The notes beneath the pieces were generated by a model that was given only the letters and a program-made list of their open reading frames with translations, was not told the origin of the DNA and made no database searches. A program made the position numbers and the translations under genes. Below are positions 42,326 to 51,842 of a stretch of 64,000 nucleotides of DNA, one piece after another (within the stretch, counting starts at the first letter, position 1; each line of letters opens with the position of its first letter). The stretch is from JACJXF01 sp038316435 (GTDB lineage: Bacteria > Bacteroidota > Bacteroidia > Bacteroidales > GCA-2748055), in contig JBBQAQ010000008.1 of NCBI GenBank assembly GCA_038316435.1, forward strand, positions 1 through 64,000, in the 5' to 3' direction.

Positions 42326-43819
42326 CTAATTAGGCATTTCAGGCAAGCTCCAGCCTTCCCTGTATTTGTGCTTTATATAGGAAGAAGCTGCCTCCTGAGC
42401 ATTGAAGCTTGCGTATTGTGTGTTAAAATTTGGGTGACCGTCAATAACTTTAAAATCATCCGCAGTTACAATTTTCAACTCTTCGTTTGCTGAAATATTA
42501 GTAAACTTCATATTTTGCGCATCCCATTTTAAGGTTTTGTTTAGTCCTTGCAAACGGATTGCCAATACTCCGAGAAGCACCATTTCGTTGAAAGGCCCTG
42601 CATACCCAAAATTCGAGGTTCCTTCAATACGATTTTCGGGGGATTCCTTACAAGCCCTTATCCAGTCTTGCTCATGTGGTCCATCTACATAACCAATTGC
42701 CCCTGGAATTCTTCTCAGATAAGGTTTTACTAAAGGTACACGACCCGATAACAAACGAGCATTAAAACCACCACAACCGCAAATCAGGGTATCCGTTGAA
42801 CCTACAAATATGCAACCGCCTAAACCATCAGCCATAAGGTTTTCGCCTTCAGGAAGTAAATCCGGACGGTTTGGAAGAATCCCGCCATCATACCAATGCA
42901 CTTTAACAGCAGGCATATTAACTTTTGATATTTTTTCACGGGAAGGGAAATCAAATTGCACCGTCTCTGCCTGTGGAGCGCTCTCAGTATTCATAAGAGT
43001 AGAACTGCCTGACACTTTTTCGGGGTAACCGAGTTTTAGTGACTGATATACAGGATCCAGCACATGACAAGCCATATCTCCGAAAGCGCCAGTTCCAAAA
43101 TCCCACCACCCGCGCCAGTTCCAAGGTGAATAGATACTATGGAATGGCCGCATGGGTGCTGGACCGATAAATAAATCCCAGTTCATTGTGTCTGGAGCTT
43201 TCATTATATCTGTAGGTCTCTGCAGACCCTGAGGCCAAATGGGCCTGTCAGTCCATGCATGAACTTCAGTAACTTCACCAATTTCTCCGTTCCAAATCCA
43301 TTCGCAAACTTCCCTGACTCCATCGCCCGAATTGCCCTGGTTTCCCATTTGGGTAGCTACTTTATGTTTGGCTGCAAGTTTTGTTAAGAGTCTTGATTCA
43401 TATACAGAATGGGTAAGTGGTTTCTGACAATACACGTGTTTCCCCATAGATAATGCAGTGGCAGCAATAGCGGCATGAGAGTGATCGGCTGTTGCCACCA
43501 TCACAGCATCAAATGAGTTGCCCATCTCTTCGAACATACGGCGCCAGTCCCAGTATTTTTTTGCTTTGGGGAAATCGTTAAAACAATTTGTTGAGTATTT
43601 CCAGTCAACATCGCATAATCCCACGATGTTCTCAGTATTCATACCTACCAGATTAGGATGACCTTTTCCACCGATTCCAACACCTACGATATTCAATTTG
43701 TCGCTGGGTGCTTTGTGACCCAGACCGCTAACAGCAAAACTCGGAATAATTGTAAAACCTGCAGCCGCAATTGCTGATTTTCGCAAAAAATCGCGTCTTG
43801 ATTCGTTGATTTCTGACAT
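42326..43819 (-). CDS. Tat-exported Gfo/Idh/MocA oxidoreductase
   Basis: A 497-aa periplasmic sugar or polyol oxidoreductase. The twin-arginine signal SRRDFLRKSAIAAAGFTIIP (about 7-26) is clear. The Rossmann motif NIVGVGIGGKG, VMVATADHSHAAIAATALSMGKHVYCQKPLTHS (catalytic Lys in the EKP-type motif, here QKP), and the WNWRGWWDFGTGAFGDMACHVLDPVYQ region of the exported Bacteroidota subfamily are all visible. It is about 26 bp downstream of the DUF1080 gene on the same strand and followed by the sugar porter. This supports a three-gene unit for keto-sugar formation or breakdown. Confidence 0.9.
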   Translation of the reverse strand: MSEINESRRDFLRKSAIAAAGFTIIPSFAVSGLGHKAPSDKLNIVGVGIGGKGHPNLVGMNTENIVGLCDVDWKYSTNCFNDFPKAKKYWDWRRMFEEMGNSFDAVMVATADHSHAAIAATALSMGKHVYCQKPLTHSVYESRLLTKLAAKHKVATQMGNQGNSGDGVREVCEWIWNGEIGEVTEVHAWTDRPIWPQGLQRPTDIMKAPDTMNWDLFIGPAPMRPFHSIYSPWNWRGWWDFGTGAFGDMACHVLDPVYQSLKLGYPEKVSGSSTLMNTESAPQAETVQFDFPSREKISKVNMPAVKVHWYDGGILPNRPDLLPEGENLMADGLGGCIFVGSTDTLICGCGGFNARLLSGRVPLVKPYLRRIPGAIGYVDGPHEQDWIRACKESPENRIEGTSNFGYAGPFNEMVLLGVLAIRLQGLNKTLKWDAQNMKFTNISANEELKIVTADDFKVIDGHPNFNTQYASFNAQEAASSYIKHKYREGWSLPEMPN

Positions 43820-43845
43820 AACAAGTAGTTTTTAGCAGTGAACTT

Positions 43846-44607
43846 TTATAATTCTTTGATTTTGATATTTCTGAACCATACTTTCGTGCCATGGTTCTGC
43901 AATGAAATCGGACCTTCATCAAACTTACCCCAATCAGGAAAACTTGCCCACTTGCCACTTCCACGAAGTTTGGTCCACTCTTCTGAATATTTATCATATT
44001 CTACGGCAATTTCGCCATTAAGAATATGTGTTACATGATTTCCATTTACAACCAGCAAGAGACGGTTCCACTCTCCTATAGGCTTATAATCCGTTACTTT
44101 AGAGGGATACATTGCATAATTAGCAGCACATTTCTGCCAGTCTTCGAGTGGATCAGGCCAGTTCATATGATCAATAATCTGAAATTCAGGTCCTGTTTCA
44201 TAGGGATATTTGTAAGTTGTATCTTCTGAAATCTGAAAAATAATTCCGGAATTTGCACCTTGTGTAAGTTTGAATTCAGCGGTAAAAGCAAAATTTTTGT
44301 AGATTTTATCTGTGATGATGTCCTGACTTTCACCGCGTCCTTCAGTAGTCATGGTAAACGATCCTTCTTCAATTACCCAGCAATCAGGGAAAATACCCAT
44401 ATTATATCCGTGCCAGCCAGATGTGCTCTTTCCGTCGAACAATAGTTGCCAGCCATTTTTCATTTCATTTTTTGATAGCAAATTAGCTGGTTCACTTTTT
44501 CCTAACTCCAAATACAATGATTTAGGATCATTATTTATCACAGTTTTGCAGGATACTGAAAATACAGCCACTAACAAAAACAAAAATATGCTTTTCGTGT
44601 TTCTCAT
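43846..44607 (-). CDS. DUF1080 (3-keto-disaccharide hydrolase-like) lipoprotein
   Basis: A 253-aa lipoprotein (SVSC, Cys20) with a DUF1080 domain: GWQLLFDGKSTSGWHGYNMGIFPDCWVIEEGSF, FTAEFKLTQGANSGIIFQI, PEFQIIDHMNWPD and EGPISLQNHGTKVWFRNIKI. A paralogue of the protein at 36959-37720, but in an operon with a Tat-exported oxidoreductase. It may cleave a 3-keto-glycoside produced by such an oxidoreductase. It is first in its transcript; no clear promoter was found. Confidence 0.9.
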   Translation of the reverse strand: MRNTKSIFLFLLVAVFSVSCKTVINNDPKSLYLELGKSEPANLLSKNEMKNGWQLLFDGKSTSGWHGYNMGIFPDCWVIEEGSFTMTTEGRGESQDIITDKIYKNFAFTAEFKLTQGANSGIIFQISEDTTYKYPYETGPEFQIIDHMNWPDPLEDWQKCAANYAMYPSKVTDYKPIGEWNRLLLVVNGNHVTHILNGEIAVEYDKYSEEWTKLRGSGKWASFPDWGKFDEGPISLQNHGTKVWFRNIKIKEL

Positions 44608-44842
44608 GTTGAATAGTTTTAGGTTGAGGAGGCGTAAATTTAATAATTCAGGCCAATATATTTGTAATCGCTATAATATTTTCGTAAAAAAGGTAAAAGC
44701 AGTACCATTAAATAGAAATTCTGTGAGATATATTGATTACCAAATAATTGGATCTTAAACCAAACTATTTTCATTAACACCGTGATGTAAAATATATGGA
44801 AATTCGAATATAAATGGTTTATATTTACAAAAACTTAAAGAC

Positions 44843-47800
44843 ATGAGAAAGTCGGTATTAGCCCTATCTATGTTGGGTTTATTTGGATTATTAGCAGCCC
44901 AAACAGAGGTTTTTGAAACACAAAAAGCCATTTCAGAAAATCCGAATTCAATTACAACTGAAGTCATGGGAATTAAAAGCACTCAAGCAACTCCCATGGC
45001 AGAAAGAGTCTATAGTTTGGTAGGAACGGCCTTTTTCAAAGGTGATGGTTATAATGTTGCAAATTGGGATTATGATATTGATTTCATTTATCAGGGGAAA
45101 ACAGGAAATGATTATACATATACAATTAAAAGACAAGAGCTTTTTAAAAACGGAGAATTTAAAGTCAGGTTAAATCACAATTGGGTTGACCCAAGCTGGG
45201 GATACAACGAATTGACGATAATCTCCCCGGATCTTTTTGGTTGGGTGGGATATAATATTAAAGCTCTGGACAGAAAAGTTTATGATATTAATTTTATTGT
45301 GGATTCTTTAAACAACACGTATAAACTTTCGCTGCAATATTCTATTCCCCTGAAATCTAGGGTAATAATAACTAAGACTGCCACAGCACCAACTATTGGA
45401 GGAGTGGTTGATGCAATCTGGGCTACGGCAAATACGTATAATATTGATCAGGCGGTTGTTGGAACTACACCTAGTCTTGGAAACTCCGGAACCACAACAT
45501 GGAAAGGATTATGGGATGACAATGGAATTTACATTTTACTCAATATTAATGACAATGTCTTTTTTCCTGCATATAACGGAGTCAATTCCGGCAATGTTTG
45601 GGAATATGATAAACCGGAAATATATTTTGATGTAAATTCAGTATTAATAGATGGGGCAGGGACAAATGTACCCAATAACGGACATATACAGATAGCGCCA
45701 GATATTATTGAAAGTCAGATTAGTGGAATTATGGCGATCGACGGCTGGGGAGTTAAAAATTCATTCCTGGTAGCCAATCAGACTTATACCGCGGAGTATT
45801 TTATTCCTTTTTCTAGGCTTCTGGATAAAACCGGTATTCAGGTTACAAAAACAGCAGAAATGGGATTTGATGTAACTGTTATAGACCGGGACTCTGAAGT
45901 TGGTTATAGACAAAGGGCTGTGTGGACAAATTTTGGGCTACAGAGTGAATCATGGAATACCATGGATGATTGCGGAACAATTATTCTGGTTGGTTCTGGT
46001 GCGAACGTACTTGTTTCCGGCATAACGATTACAACTCCCGGAAATGTCAGTACAATAACCACAGAAGCAGGCACATTGCTTATGGGTTCTTCCGTCCTTC
46101 CTGTTGATGCAACCAACAAAAATCTTACGTGGTCAGTCACAAACGGAACAGGAAAAGCAAGTATTAGTGCTAGCGGTCTGCTTACGGCAATAGAGAATGG
46201 TACCGTTACAGTAATAGCTACTACTAAAGACGCATCAGGAATTTCAGCATCTAAAAGCATAACCATCAGTAACCAGTACATTTCTTTTGCAGATGGTAGT
46301 CTAATTAAAAATGGAGGATTTGAAACAAACGGTCCAATTGCATCTCCATGGATATTCACAACAGGGAACGGAGGTAGTGCAAGTGTTGTTAATGGTGTTT
46401 GCACTTTAACTACGGCAGCAGTAGCTGACGTCTATTATTTGCAGGTTTCTCAGAATGGTTGGGTTGCATATAATGACTCATCCTATAATTTATCATTTAC
46501 AGCATGGTCTGATGTTTCAAGAACTTTTAGCATCAATATAGCAGATTATAATAATAATTATATTCGGGCAGGAATCTCAACAGATGCCAACGCTTTATTT
46601 GGGAGGTCTGAATGGGTAGTACCCGTAACAACAACACCAACTGTTTACACATATCATATTACGGTGGATCAAATAAAAGTAAATTCAGATTTATACCTGA
46701 ATGTTATGACCAGCAATGCTTTGGGTACAATTTATATTGATGATATATCACTTTTAAATGTAGGTTACAAACCACTTGGTAACGGACCTCCCCTTGGAGG
46801 AACCATATCTGCTGTTTCAGCAATTTGCAGTGGTACCAGCACAACATTGGTACTGAGCGAATATTCCGGGGCAATTCAATGGCAGAAGTCTGCAAATGGG
46901 ACTACCGGCTGGACCAATGTTACCGACGGATCCGGAGCGCTGACAGCTTCTTATACCACCGGAAATTTACCATCAACAACCTATTTCAGGGCAAGTGTTT
47001 CCAAACCTGATTATTCTGAGGTTTATTCCAATACCTTGATGGTTACAGTTAATCCTTTACCTTCAGCCACAGGAATTATTACGGGCTCAAAATTTATTTG
47101 TTCAGGTCAGAATAAGGTAGTTGGATATTTAGTTCCGGATATTTCAAATGCAAGTAGTTATGTTTGGACAATGCCAACAGGAGTAACAGGCTCCAGCACT
47201 ACAAAAAGCATCAATGTGAAATACGGTGCAACAGCTGTTTCCGGAAATATAAGTGTCAGGGGCAGGAATGCTTGTGGCGACGGAGTTGCTTCAACTATTC
47301 CAGTAACTGTAAGCACTCCATTTCAGTCTGAACAAATCTGTCTTGTTACCATTGACCTTGAAACAGGAAAGAATATGGTAGTTTGGGAAAAAACCAAGAA
47401 CGTGGGTATCACTAGTTATAATGTTTACCGTGAGGGAACAGTTGTAAATAAATATGATCTGATTGGAAATGTTCCAGCGACTGACATGAGTCTGTTTGTT
47501 GATTTGGCCTCAAAACCTGAGCAACAACAGTATACTTACAAAATAAGTGTAATTGACACTTGTGGAAATGAATCTGCGATGAGTCCTTGGCATCAAACTA
47601 TGTTCTTACAATATGTTAGTTCTGCAGGTGGAGTAAATTTAAACTGGGCAAAATACAAAACCGAAACTGGTGATTTAAATTTTGATAGTTATACTATTTT
47701 CAGGGGATCTGATTCAACTAAACTTACCGAATTGGGAACTATCGCTTCTTCATCACAAGTCTATACAGATAAAACTACCCTGGCACTTTCTGAGAAAATG

Positions 47801-48217
47801 TTTTACAGAGTTGGTGGTGTAAAAGCAAACCCATGCGATCCTGTTGGAATTGGCGGTAAAAAAGCAAGTTCTGGCCCTTATGTCCATTCCTTATCCAATC
47901 TAGAAGATAACCGTTTGCAAAGCAGCACGGGTGTTGATATTAATCAGACTGATTTTCTAAATCTGAAAGTATATCCGAGTCCTTTTTCCGACATCACAAC
48001 CATTGGTTATTCTCTTAAAAATGCCAGTGATATTACGATTGAAATTTTTAATATTGTGGGAGAAAAAACCAGAGTATTGTTGAATGAACATCAAATGGCA
48101 GGTTCTCACAAGGCAGAATTGAAAGCCTCAGATGTGAATTTTCAAAATGGACTGTATTATATCAGGATCATTGCTGACGGGCATTCAGTGGTTAGAAAAA
48201 TCATGCTTAACAAATAA
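44843..48217 (+). CDS. multidomain CBM9-type T9SS-secreted protein
   Basis: A 1124-aa exported protein (signal peptide about 1-20). Order, from sequence character: beta domain (about 50-165), CBM9-like domain (about 180-380; DAIWATANTYNIDQ, WKGLWDDNGIYILLNINDNV, NVWEYDKPEIYFD, AEYFIPFS), bacterial Ig-like group 2 domain (390-475), CBM4/9-like domain (about 485-650; LIKNGGFETNG, IYIDDISLLNVG), Ig/PKD-like T9SS-associated repeats (about 655-830), two fibronectin-like domains (840-1030), and a type A T9SS sorting domain (about 1050-1124; LKVYPSPFSDITTI ... GLYYIRII). No catalytic domain is seen. Next to a GH10 xylanase, it probably binds xylan at the cell surface. Confidence 0.8.
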   Translation: MRKSVLALSMLGLFGLLAAQTEVFETQKAISENPNSITTEVMGIKSTQATPMAERVYSLVGTAFFKGDGYNVANWDYDIDFIYQGKTGNDYTYTIKRQELFKNGEFKVRLNHNWVDPSWGYNELTIISPDLFGWVGYNIKALDRKVYDINFIVDSLNNTYKLSLQYSIPLKSRVIITKTATAPTIGGVVDAIWATANTYNIDQAVVGTTPSLGNSGTTTWKGLWDDNGIYILLNINDNVFFPAYNGVNSGNVWEYDKPEIYFDVNSVLIDGAGTNVPNNGHIQIAPDIIESQISGIMAIDGWGVKNSFLVANQTYTAEYFIPFSRLLDKTGIQVTKTAEMGFDVTVIDRDSEVGYRQRAVWTNFGLQSESWNTMDDCGTIILVGSGANVLVSGITITTPGNVSTITTEAGTLLMGSSVLPVDATNKNLTWSVTNGTGKASISASGLLTAIENGTVTVIATTKDASGISASKSITISNQYISFADGSLIKNGGFETNGPIASPWIFTTGNGGSASVVNGVCTLTTAAVADVYYLQVSQNGWVAYNDSSYNLSFTAWSDVSRTFSINIADYNNNYIRAGISTDANALFGRSEWVVPVTTTPTVYTYHITVDQIKVNSDLYLNVMTSNALGTIYIDDISLLNVGYKPLGNGPPLGGTISAVSAICSGTSTTLVLSEYSGAIQWQKSANGTTGWTNVTDGSGALTASYTTGNLPSTTYFRASVSKPDYSEVYSNTLMVTVNPLPSATGIITGSKFICSGQNKVVGYLVPDISNASSYVWTMPTGVTGSSTTKSINVKYGATAVSGNISVRGRNACGDGVASTIPVTVSTPFQSEQICLVTIDLETGKNMVVWEKTKNVGITSYNVYREGTVVNKYDLIGNVPATDMSLFVDLASKPEQQQYTYKISVIDTCGNESAMSPWHQTMFLQYVSSAGGVNLNWAKYKTETGDLNFDSYTIFRGSDSTKLTELGTIASSSQVYTDKTTLALSEKMFYRVGGVKANPCDPVGIGGKKASSGPYVHSLSNLEDNRLQSSTGVDINQTDFLNLKVYPSPFSDITTIGYSLKNASDITIEIFNIVGEKTRVLLNEHQMAGSHKAELKASDVNFQNGLYYIRIIADGHSVVRKIMLNK

Positions 48218-48277
48218 GTTACCCTTTATTTAAACCTATTTCAAATAGGAATCTTGGTTGATTGGGGTTGCAAATTT

Positions 48278-48312
48278 AGGACAAAAACCTTCATAGAAAA
48301 GGTTTTTGTCCT
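48278..48312 (+). terminator. hairpin terminator between CBM9 and GH10 genes
   Basis: Perfect 14-bp stem AGGACAAAAACCTT/AAGGTTTTTGTCCT with a 7-nt loop. The T run is inside the stem rather than after it. TATCTTTG, a -7 motif, overlaps its end at 48312-48319, so the xylanase gene may have its own promoter here. Confidence 0.6.
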
Positions 48313-48402
48313 ATCTTTGAAACTCTAAAATTCGTTCAATTCATAAAAGTTATTGAACGTTTTACTACTCAAAATCCCACTAAAGAAATAACCAACTTCA
48401 TA

Positions 48403-50955
48403 ATGAATTCAATTTCAAAGTCATACGCTCTAATCTTAGGATTCGTAATCCTATTGCCTTTTTCGCTGTTTTCTCAGGTGCCTGCAGGTGGAACAGAAAT
48501 TATTAAGGACCCTCTTGTAAATGCCTTCAGAGTCGGAGGTAATGATGTAGTCACCATGAGTAAAATAGTTGTCACTGATCAGTTGTTTACTACTGCCTTT
48601 CGTTTGTCCACAACTAAGACTGTTTTAAATTCCTGGAATGCTCAGATAAGTTTTCCACCGGCAAACGGCATAGTCACAAATGATGTAATTCTGGTTACTT
48701 TTTTTGCCCGAACTACTGCCTCCGTCGATGAAACTGGTCTTGGTTTGCTCACTGTATGTCTTGAAAACAAAACCACTTACGACAAAGTAATTTATCAGGT
48801 TGTAAGCATAGGTACAGAATGGAAACAATATTATGTATCTTTTAAAAGTCCGGTAACTCTCCTATTAGCAAACCTTAATTGTGCTTTCCATATTGGATTT
48901 CCTTCACAAACAATTGAAATGGGTGATATTCACTTTATAAATTATGCCAATACACTAACACTCGCAGACCTTCCTGTATCATTAATTACCTATGTTGGTC
49001 AGGAACCCGATGCAGCATGGCGTGCAGAAGCTGAGGATAGAATAAGTCAGATCAGAAAAGGGAATATTCAGATTACTGTTGTTGACTCAACTGGAGCTCC
49101 TGTTGAAAATGCTGAAGTAAGCATTGGACTAGCCAGACACAAATTCAGTTTTGGTTCAGCTATCACTGCATCAGACTACTTAAGCAACCCTGTTTATAAA
49201 GAGAAAATCCTTGAAATGTTTAATGAAGTGGTTTTTGAAAACGATCTGAAATGGGGAAGTTTTTACTATAAAACTGCTTCTCAGAAAAATGATATGATTA
49301 AGGTTCTTGATGACCTCGACAGCCATTCGATTACAATGCGCGGACACAATGTATTATGGCCTTCATATAATTACAATCCCGCTTACCTTGCTAATTATAA
49401 AACCCAACCTGAGAAATTGCGTCTGGAAATCGATAAAAGAATCGATGACGTTTGTAAATTCACAAAGGGAAGAGTGGTTGATTGGGATGTTATAAATGAA
49501 CCTTATTCTGAGCATGAATGGATGGATTTGCTTGGCAAAGAAGCCATGGCAGACTGGTTCAAAAGAGTTCGCAATAATGATCCTTATGTTAAAATGTATC
49601 TCAATGATTTCAACATTTTGAGTGGTAATGGAACCAATATTCCTAAACAGGATGCGTACATGGAAACTGTGAGTTACATCGATAATCTTGGCGGCGGTGT
49701 TCAGGGAATCGGATTTCAGGGGCATTTTGGATCCGACCTTACTCCCATTCCTCGCTTGAAAACTGTTCTGGATAAATTCAGCGTACTTGGAAAAGATATA
49801 AAAATTACTGAATTCGATATCGAAGTCAATCAGGATTCTGTAAAAGCAGATTATACCAGGGATTTTATGACCATGATGTTCAGTCATCCCTCTGTTACTG
49901 GGGTTCTGATGTGGGGATTCTGGGAAAGCAGACACTGGAAGCCAACTGCAGCCATGTATAATGCAAACTGGAGCATTCGTCCAAACGGCGTCGCATTTAG
50001 GGAACTCATTCTAAATAAATGGTGGACAAAAGATACCATTCAATTATCTGATGCCTCGGGAATTGTTAATTTCAATGGATTTCTCGGCAATTATTCATAC
50101 ACAGTTAAATACGATGGCCAGGTTCATTCTGGAAAATTTGATGCTTTAACTCCGGTATCTTCCGGCACTTTGAATCAAATCGTTTTATCTACCCATCCTG
50201 ATGTTCCAGCGGAATTAAAAATAAAAGTTACAGGGGAAACAGTTTTCTGCGAAGGTGGCACAACTACTCTTTCAGTTGAGCTTCCATCTGGATTTAATCT
50301 AAAGTGGTTTAATTCAGGTATTGAAATGACTGAAACAGCTGCATCAATTAGCATTTCAACATCAGGTGTTTATGAAGCCGTTGCAACAGGCAAAGGCGTA
50401 ATTCTTCAAACAGAACCAGTTGCAATTATTGTAAATTCCTACCCAGTAGCAACTATAGATTCTTCAGGCAGCCTAAGTTTTTGTTCTGGTGGAAGTGTTA
50501 TACTAAACACAGGTTTGGGAACTCCGCTAACCTATAAATGGTTTAAAAATGGTGCTTTTTTCCAGGGATCACTTCCATACCTTTCAGTTTCCGAATCAGG
50601 GAAATATAAAGTTGAAGCGAATTCACTCGGTTGCAAGACGTTTTCCCCTGAGCTTAAAATTACTAAACTTAGCTCTTTGGATGCTTTGTGCTCAACCGGA
50701 ATCCTTTCAAACGAAAAACAATTTTCTGTTTCACCCAATCCATTTGAGAAGTCTTTTACTATTGAAAGTTCTGATTTTGATTCCTTCCCGGTAAAAATAG
50801 AATTAATTGATTCCAATGGCAGAATAGCTTATCAGAGCTGTATTGAGAGTAATGAAAATAAAGAAATCACTCCTGATATTTCTGATGGACTGTACATTTT
50901 AAAAATTGAAACAAATTCCGGTATTCTGAAGGAAAAAATAATACGCCAGAACTAA
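48403..50955 (+). CDS. GH10 endo-beta-1,4-xylanase with T9SS tail
   Basis: An 850-aa secreted xylanase. After the signal peptide (about 1-25) comes a carbohydrate-binding-like beta domain (about 30-190). The GH10 barrel follows (about 225-550) with acid/base Glu366 (DVINEP), nucleophile Glu470 (ITEFDI), and the conserved RGHNVLWPSYNYNP and GVLMWGFWESRHWKP loops. Then come a small beta domain, Ig-like regions (about 605-770), and a type A T9SS sorting domain (about 775-850; FSVSPNPFEKSFTI ... DGLYILKIET). It cleaves internal xylan bonds outside the cell. An esterase gene follows after 38 bp. Confidence 0.95.
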   Translation: MNSISKSYALILGFVILLPFSLFSQVPAGGTEIIKDPLVNAFRVGGNDVVTMSKIVVTDQLFTTAFRLSTTKTVLNSWNAQISFPPANGIVTNDVILVTFFARTTASVDETGLGLLTVCLENKTTYDKVIYQVVSIGTEWKQYYVSFKSPVTLLLANLNCAFHIGFPSQTIEMGDIHFINYANTLTLADLPVSLITYVGQEPDAAWRAEAEDRISQIRKGNIQITVVDSTGAPVENAEVSIGLARHKFSFGSAITASDYLSNPVYKEKILEMFNEVVFENDLKWGSFYYKTASQKNDMIKVLDDLDSHSITMRGHNVLWPSYNYNPAYLANYKTQPEKLRLEIDKRIDDVCKFTKGRVVDWDVINEPYSEHEWMDLLGKEAMADWFKRVRNNDPYVKMYLNDFNILSGNGTNIPKQDAYMETVSYIDNLGGGVQGIGFQGHFGSDLTPIPRLKTVLDKFSVLGKDIKITEFDIEVNQDSVKADYTRDFMTMMFSHPSVTGVLMWGFWESRHWKPTAAMYNANWSIRPNGVAFRELILNKWWTKDTIQLSDASGIVNFNGFLGNYSYTVKYDGQVHSGKFDALTPVSSGTLNQIVLSTHPDVPAELKIKVTGETVFCEGGTTTLSVELPSGFNLKWFNSGIEMTETAASISISTSGVYEAVATGKGVILQTEPVAIIVNSYPVATIDSSGSLSFCSGGSVILNTGLGTPLTYKWFKNGAFFQGSLPYLSVSESGKYKVEANSLGCKTFSPELKITKLSSLDALCSTGILSNEKQFSVSPNPFEKSFTIESSDFDSFPVKIELIDSNGRIAYQSCIESNENKEITPDISDGLYILKIETNSGILKEKIIRQN

Positions 50956-50993
50956 GAAAATGACTTTAAACTATTGATTAATAGCATAATCAA

Positions 50994-51698
50994 ATGAAAA
51001 AAATACTCCTGTTTATTGCTTTGTCTGTATACTTAGTATCACCAACAATAGGCCAGTCAAAGCAAAAAGAGCTTAAAACTATATTTTCAGCTGAAATAAA
51101 TTATCTGATGTTCCTTCCAAAAGAATATTCTGAAAAAGGAGCTCCTTCTCCAATGATTATTTTTCTGCATGGATCAGGCGAACGAGGCAATAATCTGGAA
51201 AAAGTAAAAGCTTGGGGACCACCTGCCATCGTTGAGAAAAATCCTGATTTTCCGTTTGTAGTTGTTTCGCCACAGTGCCCAGAGGATGAATACTGGAATG
51301 TTTTCCTTCTCAAGAAAATGATCGATGATGTTTTACAGAATTATAATATTGATAAAAGTCGGGTTTACCTTACCGGACTTAGTATGGGCGGATATGGGGC
51401 ATGGGAACTGGCCATAAACTATCCTAATTATTTTGCTGCCATTGCCCCTATCTGTGGAGGTGGAAATCCAGCATTTGTTTCCCAGCTTAAAGATATTCCA
51501 GTATGGGTATTTCATGGGAAAAAGGATGATGCCGTTCCGGAACAACAATCCGCAGAAATGGTGGAAGCTCTAAAGAAAATAGGAGCAAATGTGGAATATA
51601 CGATTCTGCCTGAAGGTCGTCATGTTGATACATGGGTTTATGCCTATGGGGAAGCAGGACTGTTTGACTGGTTTCTAAAACATACGAAAAAGCAGTAA
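50994..51698 (+). CDS. secreted alpha/beta-hydrolase esterase
   Basis: A 234-aa exported esterase (signal peptide about 1-20) of the dienelactone hydrolase/phospholipase-carboxylesterase type. The oxyanion segment FLHGSGERG (58-66), nucleophile Ser130 in GLSMGGYG, Asp178 or Asp179 in HGKKDDAVP and His210 in GRHVD form a full triad. Placed directly behind a GH10 xylanase, it is a likely accessory esterase removing acetyl or feruloyl groups from xylan; the exact ester is not visible in the sequence. Confidence 0.88.
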   Translation: MKKILLFIALSVYLVSPTIGQSKQKELKTIFSAEINYLMFLPKEYSEKGAPSPMIIFLHGSGERGNNLEKVKAWGPPAIVEKNPDFPFVVVSPQCPEDEYWNVFLLKKMIDDVLQNYNIDKSRVYLTGLSMGGYGAWELAINYPNYFAAIAPICGGGNPAFVSQLKDIPVWVFHGKKDDAVPEQQSAEMVEALKKIGANVEYTILPEGRHVDTWVYAYGEAGLFDWFLKHTKKQ

Positions 51699-51842
51699 AC
51701 GGTTTCGAGACGTTTATAATGCTGTTTCAAAAAACTAAAAATCCACTAGTCATAATTGCTTATTCTTAAAATCGCCATCTATTTTTGACGAAATTATCAC
51801 AAAAACCTATGTTCTAAGGCATTTGTAGGTTGAAAGGATAAA

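Noticed and set aside
45904..46404. 166-codon minus-strand frame inside the CBM9-type gene
   Set aside because: Antisense to Ig-like repeats rich in Thr/Ser/Val codons, which lack stops on the other strand; no independent support.
49363..49935. 190-codon minus-strand frame inside the xylanase gene
   Set aside because: It lies wholly within the GH10 catalytic domain in antisense and shows no protein-like features.
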